DNA of 64,000 bases from Clytia hemisphaerica (taxonomy: Eukaryota; Cnidaria; Hydrozoa; Leptothecata; Clytiidae), in the NCBI GenBank assembly GCA_902728285.1, contig CACVBU010000385.1:1333683-1397682 (forward strand), read 5' to 3'. The notes under the pieces were generated by a model. The model had not been told where the DNA came from, made no database searches, and worked only from the letters and a program-made list of their open reading frames with translations. The position numbers and the translations under genes were made by a program. This document shows positions 1-11,720 of the stretch, in pieces (the stretch's first letter is position 1; every line of letters begins with the position of its first letter).

Positions 1-76
1 AATTAGATTATCATTCTGACATTAAACAAATTTATAATGCTGCTGTAGTAAATCAGTTATATCAGTTTATTCAATA

Positions 77-407
77 CCCGGGGGGTTACTTAGGCAAATG
101 GAGGGTACGGTGTGTGCCGCCCTTAAGGGTACCTTTTTTGGACTTTCAAAGTCCCGCTAAGGGTCGGAAAAATCAGAAAATCAAATTTCAGTCCCACTAA
201 GGGTCAGAAAAATAGGAAAATTCCAACTTTTTACCCCCTGAAAGATGGAAATTTGGTCAAAATTTGTCAAATTTGTCCCGCTAAGGGTCGTAAAGTTGCC
301 AAAATTTTCCTTGGTTTGCTCTTTTTTAGTCCCGGTATAAGGGTCCAAAGTACGAAAATCGGGTGGCACCCCCGTCAGCTCGCAACCCTAGTACCCCCCC
401 CATAATA
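77..407. mobile_element. G-rich TIR element (MITE-like)
   Basis: The ends are inverted: GGGGGGTTACTTAGG on the left matches the reverse complement of CCTAGTACCCCCCCC on the right, and the inner GTGCCGCCC pairs with GGGTGGCAC. The interior carries three copies of GTCCCnCTAAGGGTC plus two looser versions, so it is also internally repetitive. There is no coding capacity. The boundaries are approximate and no target duplication is clear. Confidence 0.4.
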
Positions 408-1460
408 GACCGTGTTGACAGGCTGACACATCACATAGCAAAAATTAGGTCCCCACTGAATTTATTAAAGTCCCCCCAAAGATTTATGAATTTTTTGTTA
501 GCCACCAGGACTTTTGACCGTATGTAGTCGTAGACACTTTCAAAAAATTGATCCAGTATAAAAAAAAGAGTTTTAATGTAAATTGCGTTCAGTTCTAAGT
601 TTAAGATAAAATATTTTGCACATTTTCTATAAAAATATTGTGCCGCAGAGGAAAATTTTTCAGTTTCATCATCGCAATTTGAATAATTGAAGCCAACTAG
701 TAAGCTGAATTATTTTAGCCCCCAGGTTAAGCGATGAGATTTCAGCTCCCCCAAGTACATAGGTGTACTTCCAGCCTCCTTATTTTTTGGGAAAAATTTA
801 GGGTGTAACCCCCCCCCCCAACAGTCCAACCAGCTGACGCTATGTATGCTGACTTGAGATCACCTAAACTATTTTGAAAATAAAGTTGCCTACCCTGTTT
901 AAATTGCTGAGAGATCGTCTGTATTCAAAATGAGTGGGCCTTTAAACAATTTCTTTATCTTTTAAACTAAGTTAAAATGTTTTGGTTTCTCCAAGTTAAA
1001 GAGTTAAAGTTCCTAACTCCTGGTAACTCGTCCAACAAATCAGCCAAAAATAAGGATGGAAATGACGCGAAAGTTTAGTATTGCTCCGCCACATGGTTAA
1101 ATATTTTGATTCTGCGCGAAGTAACATCCTGCGAACCAAATTTATCGATCAAAGTATCAAAATCGGAATTTCGCTTTCTGCCCAAATAGAAAAGTGCTCT
1201 GCGATTAGGTACAATTGACCAACAAAAATGGTAGCCAAAGTAGTGACAACACGAGAAAATTTTTTAAGAAACTTCGTCGCCTTTTTTATTTTCACTTTGT
1301 TTTCCTTCAACTTTTCATCAAGAGCTGGCTGAGAAGATTTCAAACAGTCCAAGGTATACTTTTGCTGTATTCAGATTAGTTGATTTCAGTGTCAGTTAGG
1401 AACATTTGGCAAGTTCCTGTATGCAGCCAGGCAGCTGCAATTAAAACTAGCCGTATACGT
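408..1460. other. No gene seen
   Basis: AT-rich sequence with poly-C and poly-A runs. Only short open frames occur, without splice signals, recognisable domains or repeat partners elsewhere in the window. Confidence 0.5.
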
Positions 1461-1652
1461 ATAGACCTTTTTTCAAAGAGGACGTCCTGTTGAATAATAA
1501 TGTAGTCCAGCCATAAAAACAATGATAGAGCCATGCATAATTATTGTATCATGCATATTGTAATAATTATGCATGGTTTTATCATTGTTTTTCTGCTGGA
1601 CTACATAATTATTCAACAGGGTGGGTGGCCTCTTTTTTGAAAAAAGGTCTAT
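1461..1652. mobile_element. Fold-back MITE, about 190 bp
   Basis: Near-complete hairpin. The left end starts ATAGACCTTTTTTCAAAGAG and the right end finishes with its inverse. The inner arms (CCTGTTGAATAAT, GTAGTCCAGC, ATGCATAATTATT) also pair with their counterparts, leaving only a few unpaired bases in the middle. It is non-coding. The short frame that spans it is an artefact of the palindrome. Confidence 0.75.
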
Positions 1653-2120
1653 TGTATAAGGGTTGCGAAGCGATCCAGACTCCACCTCAAATTGCAAGTT
1701 GCTAGCAAAATAAGAGACATTCTAAAAATCTCTCTAAAGCTACAACACCCGCGCGTGTCGCGCCGCCCACATCGCTCTTTTCTTTCCTTCTAGTTATTCT
1801 AGTGTAAATGGTGCCTTATATTTGTGGAACGATCGAACATTTTTATTTGAATCGTCTATCGAAATCATCAAATCATATAAAAATAAAACAAAAATAAAGA
1901 TGTACAAAGATGGCTTGTTGGTTCTTGGGCAGTTTCGATTTATTTTTCTTGACAAATTCGACAAATTTGATTACCTCCGTATACTTCTTTATCATAGAAT
2001 ATCCACTTAGTTTTGCAAGGTAAAGTTTTGTTCACTAAAAGAGCACTCCTCCCGCCCGTGCAACTTGCAAAAACCTCTCATTGATTGACCTTATTTGATA
2101 CTTGATACTTGATGTTAAAT
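1653..2120. other. No gene seen; unique flank of the duplication
   Basis: AT-rich sequence with a short direct repeat (TTGATACTTGATACTTGATG) just before the left edge of duplication copy A. No coding or RNA signal is seen. Confidence 0.4.
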
Positions 2121-3024
2121 AAAGTCAATGAATGATGAAGATCCTTTCTGTCACCGTTCAAACTAATTTTTTTTCCATTTAACAGCAAAATAAACATTTA
2201 AAACCGAAGAACCACTGCCTAGATTGCTTAGATGCGTGCCGTTCGCGCGGCAATTTGATCAACTTCAGATTCTAAGTCCGTGTGTCGGCTTCCGGTAATT
2301 TTTTTGCTGTTCACTGCTACGGTACACCATTTTAAAACAGCATTTTTCGCTGTCCTAGCTACCAGACCGAGAAAATTTTCGTAGCTTCAAGCCAAACAAG
2401 GTCATTTTGACGAAATCATCGGTTTGAAGATCAGTCCATCACAAACTGCCATATAAACAAAACTCAACATTCTCACAAAAGTTGTCTTTTTGATTTCCCA
2501 AACATTCGTCTAACGCGTTCATTTCAACAATAATTATGTAATTGCAATTTCGGTCAGTCTGCAATCGGCTTCAACATATACACACATGTTTTTATTTACG
2601 TGACCGAAATGCCTAGTAAAACAATCCGGGGGTAAGTGGCGAAAGAACACAGCAGATTATTGTAAAGTAAAGAAATATCTTTTGGTATTGACAATCCAAT
2701 ATGATATATTATATTATATTTCCCTAATTCAAAAATCAAAAATTCATTTTTCATTCGCGAAAAATAAAAATAAGAAAATAATGAATTAATATTACATACT
2801 AAGACGCCCCCGTCTTTTACTCTCGTTTAATTCCCGATCTGGGAAGGTGCAAAACGCCCGTCCCCGCCCAATATCCACCCAATCAGCTTAAATTCACTTT
2901 AATTGTCCTTTGACTTTCAAAATTAGTATTTAAGAGCATTTTCTGTAAGAATCAGGCAGGTCGAGGAAGTGATATCCTCAGATTTTGCCCATTTTTGGAT
3001 ATTTTGTTCAAATACATGAAAATA

Positions 3025-4214
3025 GATGCTAGTCAAAAATAGTGTGACATTTTTATTTCTCCAAAAAACACCAAATTTAGAATTTTGTCAATAACTTTCC
3101 AAATCTTGGTATCCTGAAATAAGATTCAGGAGGCGATAGAGCTAATGAAGACAAAGCCATGGATATAGGTATTTCCCTTATTGGAGCCAGTTTGAGGTTG
3201 ACAGACCAAAAATGACCATTTCAAGGAAATGTCATCCTCAGAAAAGGGAACTAAAAAGGAAATGTAAAAAATGGGGAGAATAGCCTCCTGGATAGTTATA
3301 CAAGACAAAAAGTGTAAAAGAACAAGATTTCTGTATATTACCTAATTGAGGTTGACAAAGTCGAAGTTATTAAAATGCACTGTAAACCTCAAAATTGGAC
3401 TTTGAACATTACAATAAGTTTTAAGCAAGGCAAAAAAGCTAAGCAAAGATAGATTTTTAAACAAAACCCATTAAAATGAGCTGTTTTTGAGGTTGACAAG
3501 CCGCAAAAGTCTGTATTGAGTCAAAGTGGGAGAAAAGGCTTTTTGGGCTGTCAACCTCAAAAAACGCTTCAATAATCATTTGAATCCAATTCCTAGTCTT
3601 TCTGTCTTAAAAACAAATATAATTGAGGTTTACAAATGATTTAAAGAGCTTCTGGCTGTTTCCATCATTAGACACTTTACCTTGCATTGAAATAAACGTT
3701 GTTGTAAACCTCAAAACTTGCTCAAATAACAGATATTTCCTGGAAAAAGATTTTTAGATGGTCAATAATGATATTTGTAAGCCAAAGTCATCATATTGAT
3801 CTACCTTTGTCAAAGTTATGCACAAAACTAATGTTAACCTCATTTTTGGAGCCATTTAATAAATGTCAACCTCAAATAACACCCTTCATAGCAATTTTCA
3901 ACCCTTTGAGATAATTTCAGAGCTATAACATATCCAAAATCTAATTCAAAAGTCAACTTACAAGGTGTCAAAGAGCCCTAACAGTGTCAACCTCAGGTCA
4001 TGTTAACCTCAACTTTAGCTCCCACTTCAAAAAAGCGTATCTCGAGTTAGGGTAAACCTCATAAAAAGATACTTATATGCCTAGAAAGCAAAATTATTCA
4101 GGCTAACCATACTAAAGTTTCAGTTGTCAACCTCAAACTTAGCACATTTTATGGGGCTAAATGTAAACCTCGACAAAAATGTCACAAATACCCCCTCTAT
4201 TTTTGACCAGCATC
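3025..4214. mobile_element. TIR element carrying a GTnAACCTC array (copy A)
   Basis: It is inserted into the left palindrome arm. The intact opposite arm shows the empty site, so the edges are exact. AATA lies on both sides (3021-3024 and 4215-4218), and the TIRs read GATGCTAGTCAAAAATAG and GATGCTGGTCAAAAATAG. Inside are fourteen copies of GT(A/C/T)AACCTC, starting near 3194, 3348, 3382, 3489, 3550, 3625, 3704, 3834, 3865, 3986, 4002, 4052, 4126 and 4163. Those at 3194, 3348, 3489 and 3625 are on the minus strand. The element is non-coding. The regularly scattered motif looks like a protein-binding site array. Confidence 0.85.
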
Positions 4215-5124
4215 AATAACATCCTATGAAAATTTTTTTGAAAGATCTTTTTTTGTTCCCAAGATATGGACCTTTAAAATTTGGGCCAATTTGCCCAAAA
4301 AAGTGCACTTTTGATAAATCTTTGACTTCAAGAGCAATTTTAGACATGATCAAGCTTAAGATTCATTTCAAAACATATTTCACTGGAAGAAATCAATGGG
4401 TTCTTTGAAAAAATTGCATTTGAGAAAATTTTCTGACCCAATGGCTAGAAATCATTGCCTGAAATCACAACATTTCTAATTTGAATAGATTTTTGAGAGC
4501 AATTAGCTGGCTGGCCACAAGTGTCACATTGATATTTTTATATTTTTCTGAAGACTTTATGGTCATCTTTAACTTTCAATTAAAATTTCCATATGACACT
4601 TAAGGCCACACCCTAAAATGGAGGTTAAACATAGCTTTTCGCTCAATTTTTAGTGTTTTCAATGAGCTTTTAAAGCCATGGCCCTAAGTTCCACCATTGA
4701 AACAAACCATTTTAGTTAGTGTTTTGGCCATATTACCCAACCCCAAAAATCAAATCCATGTGTTCTAATACCATTTTTGCACAATTTATCTTCGAAAATC
4801 TTTTTAAGTCATCAAGACTTAGCCAATTTTTCCCTTAGCAAAATGCATTGTTTTTCCCTAGCAACCAGACATCCAGCTTTATCAAAATTTTCCAAACTGT
4901 TTCCTAGTGGTTCCAGACCATGGTAAATGCCTTAGATTGCAATAGCAAAGTCTTGGACACAATTTTCATTGAATTTTAGGGCATATTAGGGTCGCAGAGA
5001 CAGAAATAGCAGACCCCAACAGGTAACAAGGAAGCAACTTTGGCTGATGCTTTTTGTTAAGGGATAAATTGGCCAAGTCTTGATGACTTAAAAAGATTTT
5101 CGAAGATAAATTGTGCAAAAATGG

Positions 5125-5529
5125 CATGGGATCATCCCCCCCAGGAAGATGGGGGGGAATCAGATTTTGGTGCCAGGGGGGAAGTGAAAATTTCAAGCTT
5201 GATGGGGGGAGAAAGGCGAATAGGGGGTATATTCAGTCCTCTACCTAGTGGGGGGAGTAATAGGATGAATACAGACCTTCCTGGTGTGTTTGGGCATTCA
5301 GGCTTATGAGCCTGTCTTTCTTGGGATTTTGAGAGTCTTTTTTTTGCTATAGTAGCTTGCGCGAATTGAGGCAAGTCTGGATCATCACTTCGCAACCCTT
5401 ATACAATACGGCTAGGGGGATTTCCCAATTAGGGGGGGAGCACGAATTTTAAAGACAGGTGGGGGGGAAAGGCCAGATGGGGGATTTTAGCTCATATTAG
5501 GGGGGACCAAAAAGCTGGAGGACGCCATG
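5125..5529. mobile_element. G-rich TIR insertion in the palindrome (copy A)
   Basis: Comparison with the uninterrupted opposite arm shows an insertion flanked by AATGG on both sides. Its imperfect 13-bp TIRs are CATGGGATCATCC and CATGGCGTCCTCC. The interior is unusually rich in GGGGGG runs, unlike the AT-rich palindrome around it. The open frames inside it on both strands are compositional artefacts. Confidence 0.75.
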
Positions 5530-6215
5530 AATGGTATTAGAGCACATGGATTTGATTTTGGGATTGGGTAATATGGCCAAAACACTAACTAAAAATGGTT
5601 TGTTTCAGTGGTGGAACTTAGGGCCATGGCTTTAAAAGCTCATTGAAAACACTAAAAATTGAGCGAAAAGCTATGTTTAACCTCCATTTTAGGGTGTGGC
5701 CTTAAAAGTGTCACATGGAAATATTAATTGAAAGTTAAAGATGACCATAAAGACTTCAGAAATATATAAAAATATCAATGTGACACTTGTGGCCAAGCCA
5801 GCTAATTGCTCTCAAAATCTATTCAAAATTTGAAATGTTGTGATTTCAGGCAATGATTTCTAGCCATTGGGTTAGAAAAATTTTCTCAAAATGCAATTTT
5901 TTCAAAGAACCCATGGATTTCTTCCAGGAAAATATGTTTTGAAATGAATCTTAAGCTTGATCATGTCTAAAATTGCTCTTGAAGCCAAAGATTTATCAAA
6001 AGTGCACTTTTTTGGGCAAATTGGCCCAAATTTTAAAGGCCCATATCTTGGGAACAAAAAAAGATTTTTCAAAAAAATTTTCACAGGATGTTATTTTCAT
6101 GTATCTGAACAAAATATCCAAAAATTGGAAAAATCTGAGGATATCACTTCCTCGACCTGCCTGATTCTGCCTGATTTTTACAGAAAATGGCTCTTAAAAA
6201 TTATGAATTTATAAT

Positions 6216-8002
6216 AATTACAAAAACAAAAAAATTGATACTTCATTAGTGAAATATTCAATAAATTCCAAGTTTCAATTTTCAGTGGCGTTTTTCTAGT
6301 GCTTTGTTGATCACGCAATTTTTGCGTCACACAAACTTTCTCGGGCGCTCGTAATAATTATGCATTGCCAAATTTAGTTCTCCATTATCAAGTCAGGATC
6401 GATGGTGACGTCACCTAAGCATAAAAAAGAAAGGATTTCGTCAGTTTTATGCATATATTAATTTGCGAGATATTCTATTCGCCGCGCGAGCGCACTTTTC
6501 GTAGACTAGTCGGAATACTTTCTTTTACTTGCAGGATTGATGGTAACTTTTCATCTTCGTTATTTTTAAAATGAAGCACAACCGAAAAAAAAACGAAACT
6601 TCAGAAAGTTGCGTATTTCCAGTGAGTAAACGATTCTGACAATTAACAAAATTGATGATGATAATTTTTTTTCGGTCAGGCAAATGTCTCGTATTGGGGG
6701 TTCTAGTCTTGACCCCTAAGCCTACGCGAGATTGAAGCGTTTGGGTAAACGAGACAAAACTCCAAAAAAGCAGGTGTTTTGAAGCGCTTCCGTGCGATCG
6801 AAATATCGCTGTTTGTGACGGACTGAAGATGTGATATAGCAAATTTTCGCTTGGGATAGAAGTTAAAGCTACGTGCACACAATATAGCAAAACTGCTTCG
6901 CTCATTTATTTTATAAATTTGCTTTGCAAAATCATAACAACACTCATTAAAAAGTGGCGTTGTGTCTTTTCTCACCTTTTCTAGCCTAGACAATGTAGCA
7001 AACATAGTAAGTATAAGGACACTGCGCTTTTAATTGGCTTTTTTGCGTCGGAAAAAAACTTTTTCAAACTTTCAGCAATGATTGACCAAACTGTTACAAT
7101 GAAAATAAAATTATCCAGCACATTTTTTATCTTCTTACCTTTTTCATCTTCTTACCTTTTTCATCTTCATTGAAGCACTTGAAGTTTACTAAAGTTAAGC
7201 ACATAAGATATTCTTATAATTATTGATATTCACTAAAACACTATTTGTTGTGCGCAGCGGTAGAGTGCATGACGTAACTTGCGCTGCAACTAACTAACTT
7301 GCCTTCTGTTGGCAGATCATTTTGGGCGTTTTGGCGTTACCACCCTCGAAGCAGCAGGCGCCTCTGTCTTTTTGCAACACTTTCCACCATTTTAAATAGC
7401 TTAACAATGGATCCAAAAGGGCGCCATAATCTTAGAAGATAATTCGTTTTGGTCTCCGGCTTTAGGAAGTAGCAATGTTTTGGATTGTTTTGATGGAAAA
7501 TGGTAAGAAACTTAAGTTTACAAGTTTCATTTAGGTTTCACTGGCTGATAGAATGGCAGGATCCTGAATGGTTTCCCTAACTGGATTTGTATACCTTAAA
7601 GCCATTGACCTTTTACATAGTTATAATGTATGTTGATTCAGCAGATTGACATAAATAGAATCTTTTGTAATGAATAAAGAAAAATGTGGAGCAAGATTTT
7701 TTCTTCCTTTTATTTACAAATTTGAAAGGACTCTTTTATTAAAATTTTGCTGACGTCAGTTTCAGACGAGTCGGGTGTATATAACACCGTATAATTCCTT
7801 TAATTCCATTAATTTTTGCGCGCCTTTTTGTGCACCCTTTTATATTATTTTCGCGCAGAATCAGGTGGTTTCAGTGATAGTCTGTTACCCCCTGTGGACG
7901 ACATTGATTTCCGTAACAATTTACTTTTGAAAAACTTCAGGATTTCCATAACATTTGAGAATTTTAAGGAAAAATCTTGGATTTTCCGAAACTTAGCACT
8001 TA
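6216..8002. other. Non-coding part of duplication copy A
   Basis: No gene is supported. It contains a perfect GGTGACGTCACC palindrome (6404-6415), which includes a CRE-type TGACGTCA, and a second TGACGTCA near 7751 followed by a TATATAA. Promoter activity is conceivable, but no exon chain was found nearby. The longer minus-strand frames near 6525-7005 change length between the two copies because of homopolymer length differences, which argues against translation. Confidence 0.45.
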
Positions 8003-8507
8003 GGGGACCCGTCCATATTCATTTGACAACCCATAACATCAAATTGACATTATCCTCTGAACCCCCCACCCCCACAGATAACGTCAAGCGATGTATACCA
8101 AAAGTTGTCGCCATTTTTTCATCAAAGTTTTCCCGTTGCAAAGTCCATACTTGGCTGGCTGTACCCTTGCGTGCATGTGGTCTTCTAACTAATGACCTTT
8201 ATTTAAAAAGAAATTAAAAGCTCCACTTGGCGCTAGGTCCATGCCGTGCTTTAGGCGTACCACCTTCTTTGCCCACATGTGCGATATGGTTTGCTCGATG
8301 GCGCAAACAATGAAAATATGATGTAATGATATCATAGCGAGAACCAATGGGATTATGCGAGCAAATTTTCATGTAATTCATACACAAATATTTTTTCGAC
8401 AGCTTAAAAAGTAAAGTGTAGTTGTTGGTAAAACAAATAGTCGCAATTTTCACAAAAAGGTACACCTTTGATTTCTTATAACGTCAAATCTAACTTTTGA
8501 AAAACCC
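8003..8507. mobile_element. Truncated PIF/Harbinger-like TIR element (copy A)
   Basis: This matches 16720-17224 but lacks the right TIR, because the duplication edge lies inside the element. The left end has TTA followed by GGGGACCCGTCC, as in copy B. Confidence 0.6.
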
Positions 8508-8924
8508 TGGCCTGGGGTACGAGGTTGTTATCAGTATTGAGATTATTTAACTAAAGAAATTGGTCATTTTAATTTTCAACAATTGAGTCATTTTGCTCAG
8601 TGGCTAATTATTTGGATATTCCAGGATATTTGGAAAGGTGCCGCCTAAGTTAGAATTAGTTACACAATTCAGTTTTCATTCAACCAAATAGACAAAAAAT
8701 TACCGAATAATTTTAGTGTTTGATTTGCTCCCTTGTGTTTGCTCCAAACTTAAGTCGAGCAACCACGCTGCTGCAGTGAAATGCAGCAATAGATAACATT
8801 CTTGAATATATAGCTTTTTGTCGAAAATTCCTACCAGTTAATTGACCACATAAAAATCAACGCACGTCACCTAAAAATGAACGCCCCTCCTAAAATACAA
8901 TAAACGCCCGGGGCGAATGTGAAA
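8508..8924. other. No gene seen
   Basis: Sequence between the duplication edge and the next MITE, AT-rich and present once in this window. The stretch 9232-9574 beyond that MITE is likewise AT-rich with no coding or RNA signal. Confidence 0.4.
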
Positions 8925-8932
8925 GACCAATT

Positions 8933-9223
8933 CATTGAGTTTAAAGCCCGAAGGGCTAGAGTAGAAGACAAAAAGAAAAAGTGAAGCCACTTAATTTCCT
9001 ATCCAGAACGCCCCCAAAACGCGCTGCGCTCATGACAACAGATTGGATCTAATGGTTTCTTTGTTTTTGAGTACTATATTTTTCGAAATCTAGCGATAGA
9101 TTTTACTTTCAGTCCGGCATTTGTGTGAAAACCACGCGCAGGCGTTCTGGATGGAAAATTAAGTGGCTTCATTTCCCATCGAAAAGACTCTACTCTAGCT
9201 CCTTCGGGGCTTTAAACTCAATG
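8933..9223. mobile_element. hAT-like MITE with 8-bp TSD
   Basis: Long inverted ends of about 75 bp begin CATTGAGTTTAAAGCCCGAA and end with the inverse. The pairing continues inwards through a GAAGCCACTTAAT / ATTAAGTGGCTTC stretch. GACCAATT is duplicated on both sides (8925-8932 and 9224-9231). An 8-bp duplication is typical of hAT superfamily insertions. It is non-coding, so it would need an element elsewhere for mobility. Confidence 0.85.
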
Positions 9224-9574
9224 GACCAATTCATCAATTACGCAAAACGAAAAGGTTGGTACTTTGATTCGTAAATTCGAAGAAAAATTTGTATTCTAGG
9301 GTTTAGATTAATTAATAATTCAACTTGATTTTTAAAAAGAATCTAAAATTTCCAGCATTACTTTGTTTTTTCCTTTACACTTTGCATTGATATATTTTAA
9401 ATTTTATCAGGGTTACGATATGGAATTTAAATATTGTGAAACATTGTAAACAAATCTATATCAAGGTTTTATTTTAATTGTATTAACACCACTACATTAT
9501 ATCAAATTTGGAAGTATTTCAAGCAACAAATCACTGTTAAAATAAAATGAAGAGGTGGAAATCTAAACCAAAAA

Positions 9575-10560
9575 CATCAAGCTTCCCATAATTGAATTAT
9601 CAGATTATATAGTTGTCGGGCGTGTAATTTAATAGTTTTTGACTTCAAATTAATAAGCTTTTTCTTCCACAATAATACCCGAGATTAAATAAATAGTACC
9701 TTTCCATAACTGAATTATACAGTTAAATTTACACTCATAATTTATTAGCTTTTGAATCCTAAATTAAAAAGCTTTTCATCTCTCAAAATATATTACAATA
9801 TAATGCAAGATTAATAATGGAATTAAACTGAAAATAATCATCTTTCAATGATTAAGTTATATAGTTATCAGACATGTAATTTAATAGTTTTTGAATCCTA
9901 AATTAAAAAGCTTTTCATCTCTCAAAATATATTACAATATAATGCAAGATTAATAATGGAATTAAACTGAAAATAATCATCTTTCAATGATTAAATTATA
10001 TAGTTATCAGACACGTAATTTAATAGTTTTTGAATCTTAAATAATCATCTTTCCACTATTAAATTATATAGTTATCAGACACGTAATTTAATAGTTTTTG
10101 AATCCTAAATTAAAAAGCTTTTCATCTCTCAAAATATATTACAATATAAAGCAAAATTAATAATGAAATTAAACTGAAAATAATCATCTTTCCATTATTA
10201 AATTATATAGTTATCAGACACGTAATTTAATAGTTTTTGAATCCTAAATTAAAAAGCTTTTCATCTCTCAAAATATATTACAATATGAGGCAAAATTAAT
10301 AATGAAATTAAACTGAAAATATTCATCTTTCAATGATTAAATTATATAGTTATCAGACACGTAATTTAATAGTTTTTGAATCCTAAATTAAAAAGCTTTT
10401 CATCTCTCAAAATATATTACAATATAAGGCAACATTAATAATGAAATTAAACTGAAAATATTCATCTTTCAATGATTAAATTATATAGTTATCAGACACG
10501 TAATTTAATTGTTTTTTAATCCTAAATTAAGAAGCTTTTCATTTTTCAAAATTGCATCTG
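9575..10560. repeat. 139-bp AT-rich tandem array
   Basis: About seven head-to-tail units. The phrase TTTGAATCC recurs at about 9751, 9890, 10029, 10097, 10236, 10375 and 10514. That gives steps of 139 bp, except one 68-bp half-unit between 10029 and 10097. The first unit or two (9575-9750) are more diverged. The unit contains the palindrome AAAAGCTTTT and is almost pure A/T. It looks like a short satellite block. It is not a CRISPR array, because there are no spacers. Confidence 0.9.
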
Positions 10561-11720
10561 ATTTTAATAGTGAAAAATCTCGATTTTAATATTGACATAT
10601 TTCTACTTTTCTTTTTTTCACAAAGTTAAATTTTCTCCAATTTTTTAACATCAAGATTATATAAGGTTTAAAAAAATTAATAACGTTTTTCGTTTAGGTA
10701 AAAAATTAAATAGTTACCTATTTAATTTGTCTTTGAAATTAATTAGAAATTAAATAGATTTTAATTACTTAATTAAATTTAATTAGATTTTAATTATTTT
10801 TCAGGTTTGTAGTGAAAGTCAATGAATGATGAAGATCCTTTCTGTCACCGTTCAAACTAATTTTTTTTCCATTTAACAGCAAAATAAACATTTAAAACCG
10901 AAGAACCACTGCCTAGATTGCTTAGATGCGTGCCGTTCGCGCGGCAATTTGATCAACTTCAGATTCTAAGTCCGTGTGTCGGCTTCCGGTAATTTTTTTG
11001 CTGTTCACTGCTACGGTACACCATTTTAAAACAGCATTTTTCGCTGTCCTAGCTACCAGACCGAGAAAATTTTCGTAGCTTCAAGCCAAACAAGGTCATT
11101 TTGACGAAATCATCGGTTTGAAGATCAGTCCATCACAAACTGCCATATAAACAAAACTCAACATTCTCACAAAAGTTGTCTTTTTGATTTCCCAAACATT
11201 CGTCTAACGCGTTCATTTCAACAATAATTTATGTAATTGCAATTTCGGTCAGTCTGCAATCGGCTTCAACATATACACATGTTTTTATTTACGTGACCGA
11301 AATGCCTAGTAAAACAATCCGGGGGTAAGTGGCGAAAGAACACAGCAGATTATTTGTAAAGTAAAGAAATATCTTTTGGTATTGACAATCCAATATGATA
11401 TATTATATTATATTTCCCTAATTCAAAAATCAAAAATTCATTTTTCATTCGCGAAAAATAAAAATAAGAAAATAATGAATTAATATTACATACTAAGACG
11501 CCCCCGTCTTTTACTCTCGTTTAATTCCCGATCTGGGAAGGTGCAAAACGCCCGTCCCCGCCCAATATCCACCCAATCAGCTTAAATTCACTTTAATTGT
11601 CCTTTGACTTTCAAAAATTAGTATTTAAGAGCCATTTTCTGTAAGAATCAGGCAGGTCGAGGAAGTGATATCCTCAGATTTTGCCAATTTTTGGATATTT
11701 TGTTCAAATACATGAAAATA

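Larger units (their letters stand above)
2920..6215. repeat. 3.3 kb fold-back palindrome (copy A)
   Basis: The left arm runs from about 2920 to 4850 and the right arm from about 5040 to 6215, around a central spacer of about 190 bp. The pairing is visible at the outer ends (AAGTGATATCCTCAGATTTT at 2966 against AAAATCTGAGGATATCACTT near 6130). It is also visible in the middle, where two open frames of 60 residues at 4226-4408 (+) and 5902-6084 (-) are nearly identical. The left arm is lengthened by an insertion at 3025-4214 and the right arm by one at 5125-5529. It is probably a large non-autonomous fold-back transposon. No transposase is present. Confidence 0.85.
2121..8507 (+). repeat. 6.4 kb direct duplication, copy A
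   Basis: Nearly identical to 10815-17224 in the same orientation. The coordinate offset grows from 8694 at the left edge to 8717 at the right edge. The two copies therefore differ mainly by about two dozen one-base insertions or deletions, concentrated between about 2550 and 4500 and in homopolymer runs. Base substitutions are very rare. The right edge of copy A stops inside a TIR element that is complete in copy B. No protein-coding gene can be supported in either copy. Either a very recent segmental duplication or two haplotypes placed in tandem by the assembler would explain it. Confidence 0.95.

Noticed and set aside
4226..6084. Near-identical 60-residue frames on opposite strands
   Set aside because: They are the two arms of the fold-back palindrome read on opposite strands, not a gene pair.
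6525..7005. Minus-strand frames of 100-126 residues, repeated in the second duplicate
   Set aside because: They change length between copies through A-run differences, overlap each other in two frames, and show no domain, splice chain or codon pattern. Recurrence is explained by the duplication.
7816..8217. 133-residue plus-strand frame present in both duplicates
   Set aside because: It runs into the terminal part of a Harbinger-like MITE and has no recognisable motif. Identical copies come from the segmental duplication, not from selection.
9575..10560. CRISPR-like repeat array
   Set aside because: The units are contiguous with no unique spacers, and the context is eukaryotic.
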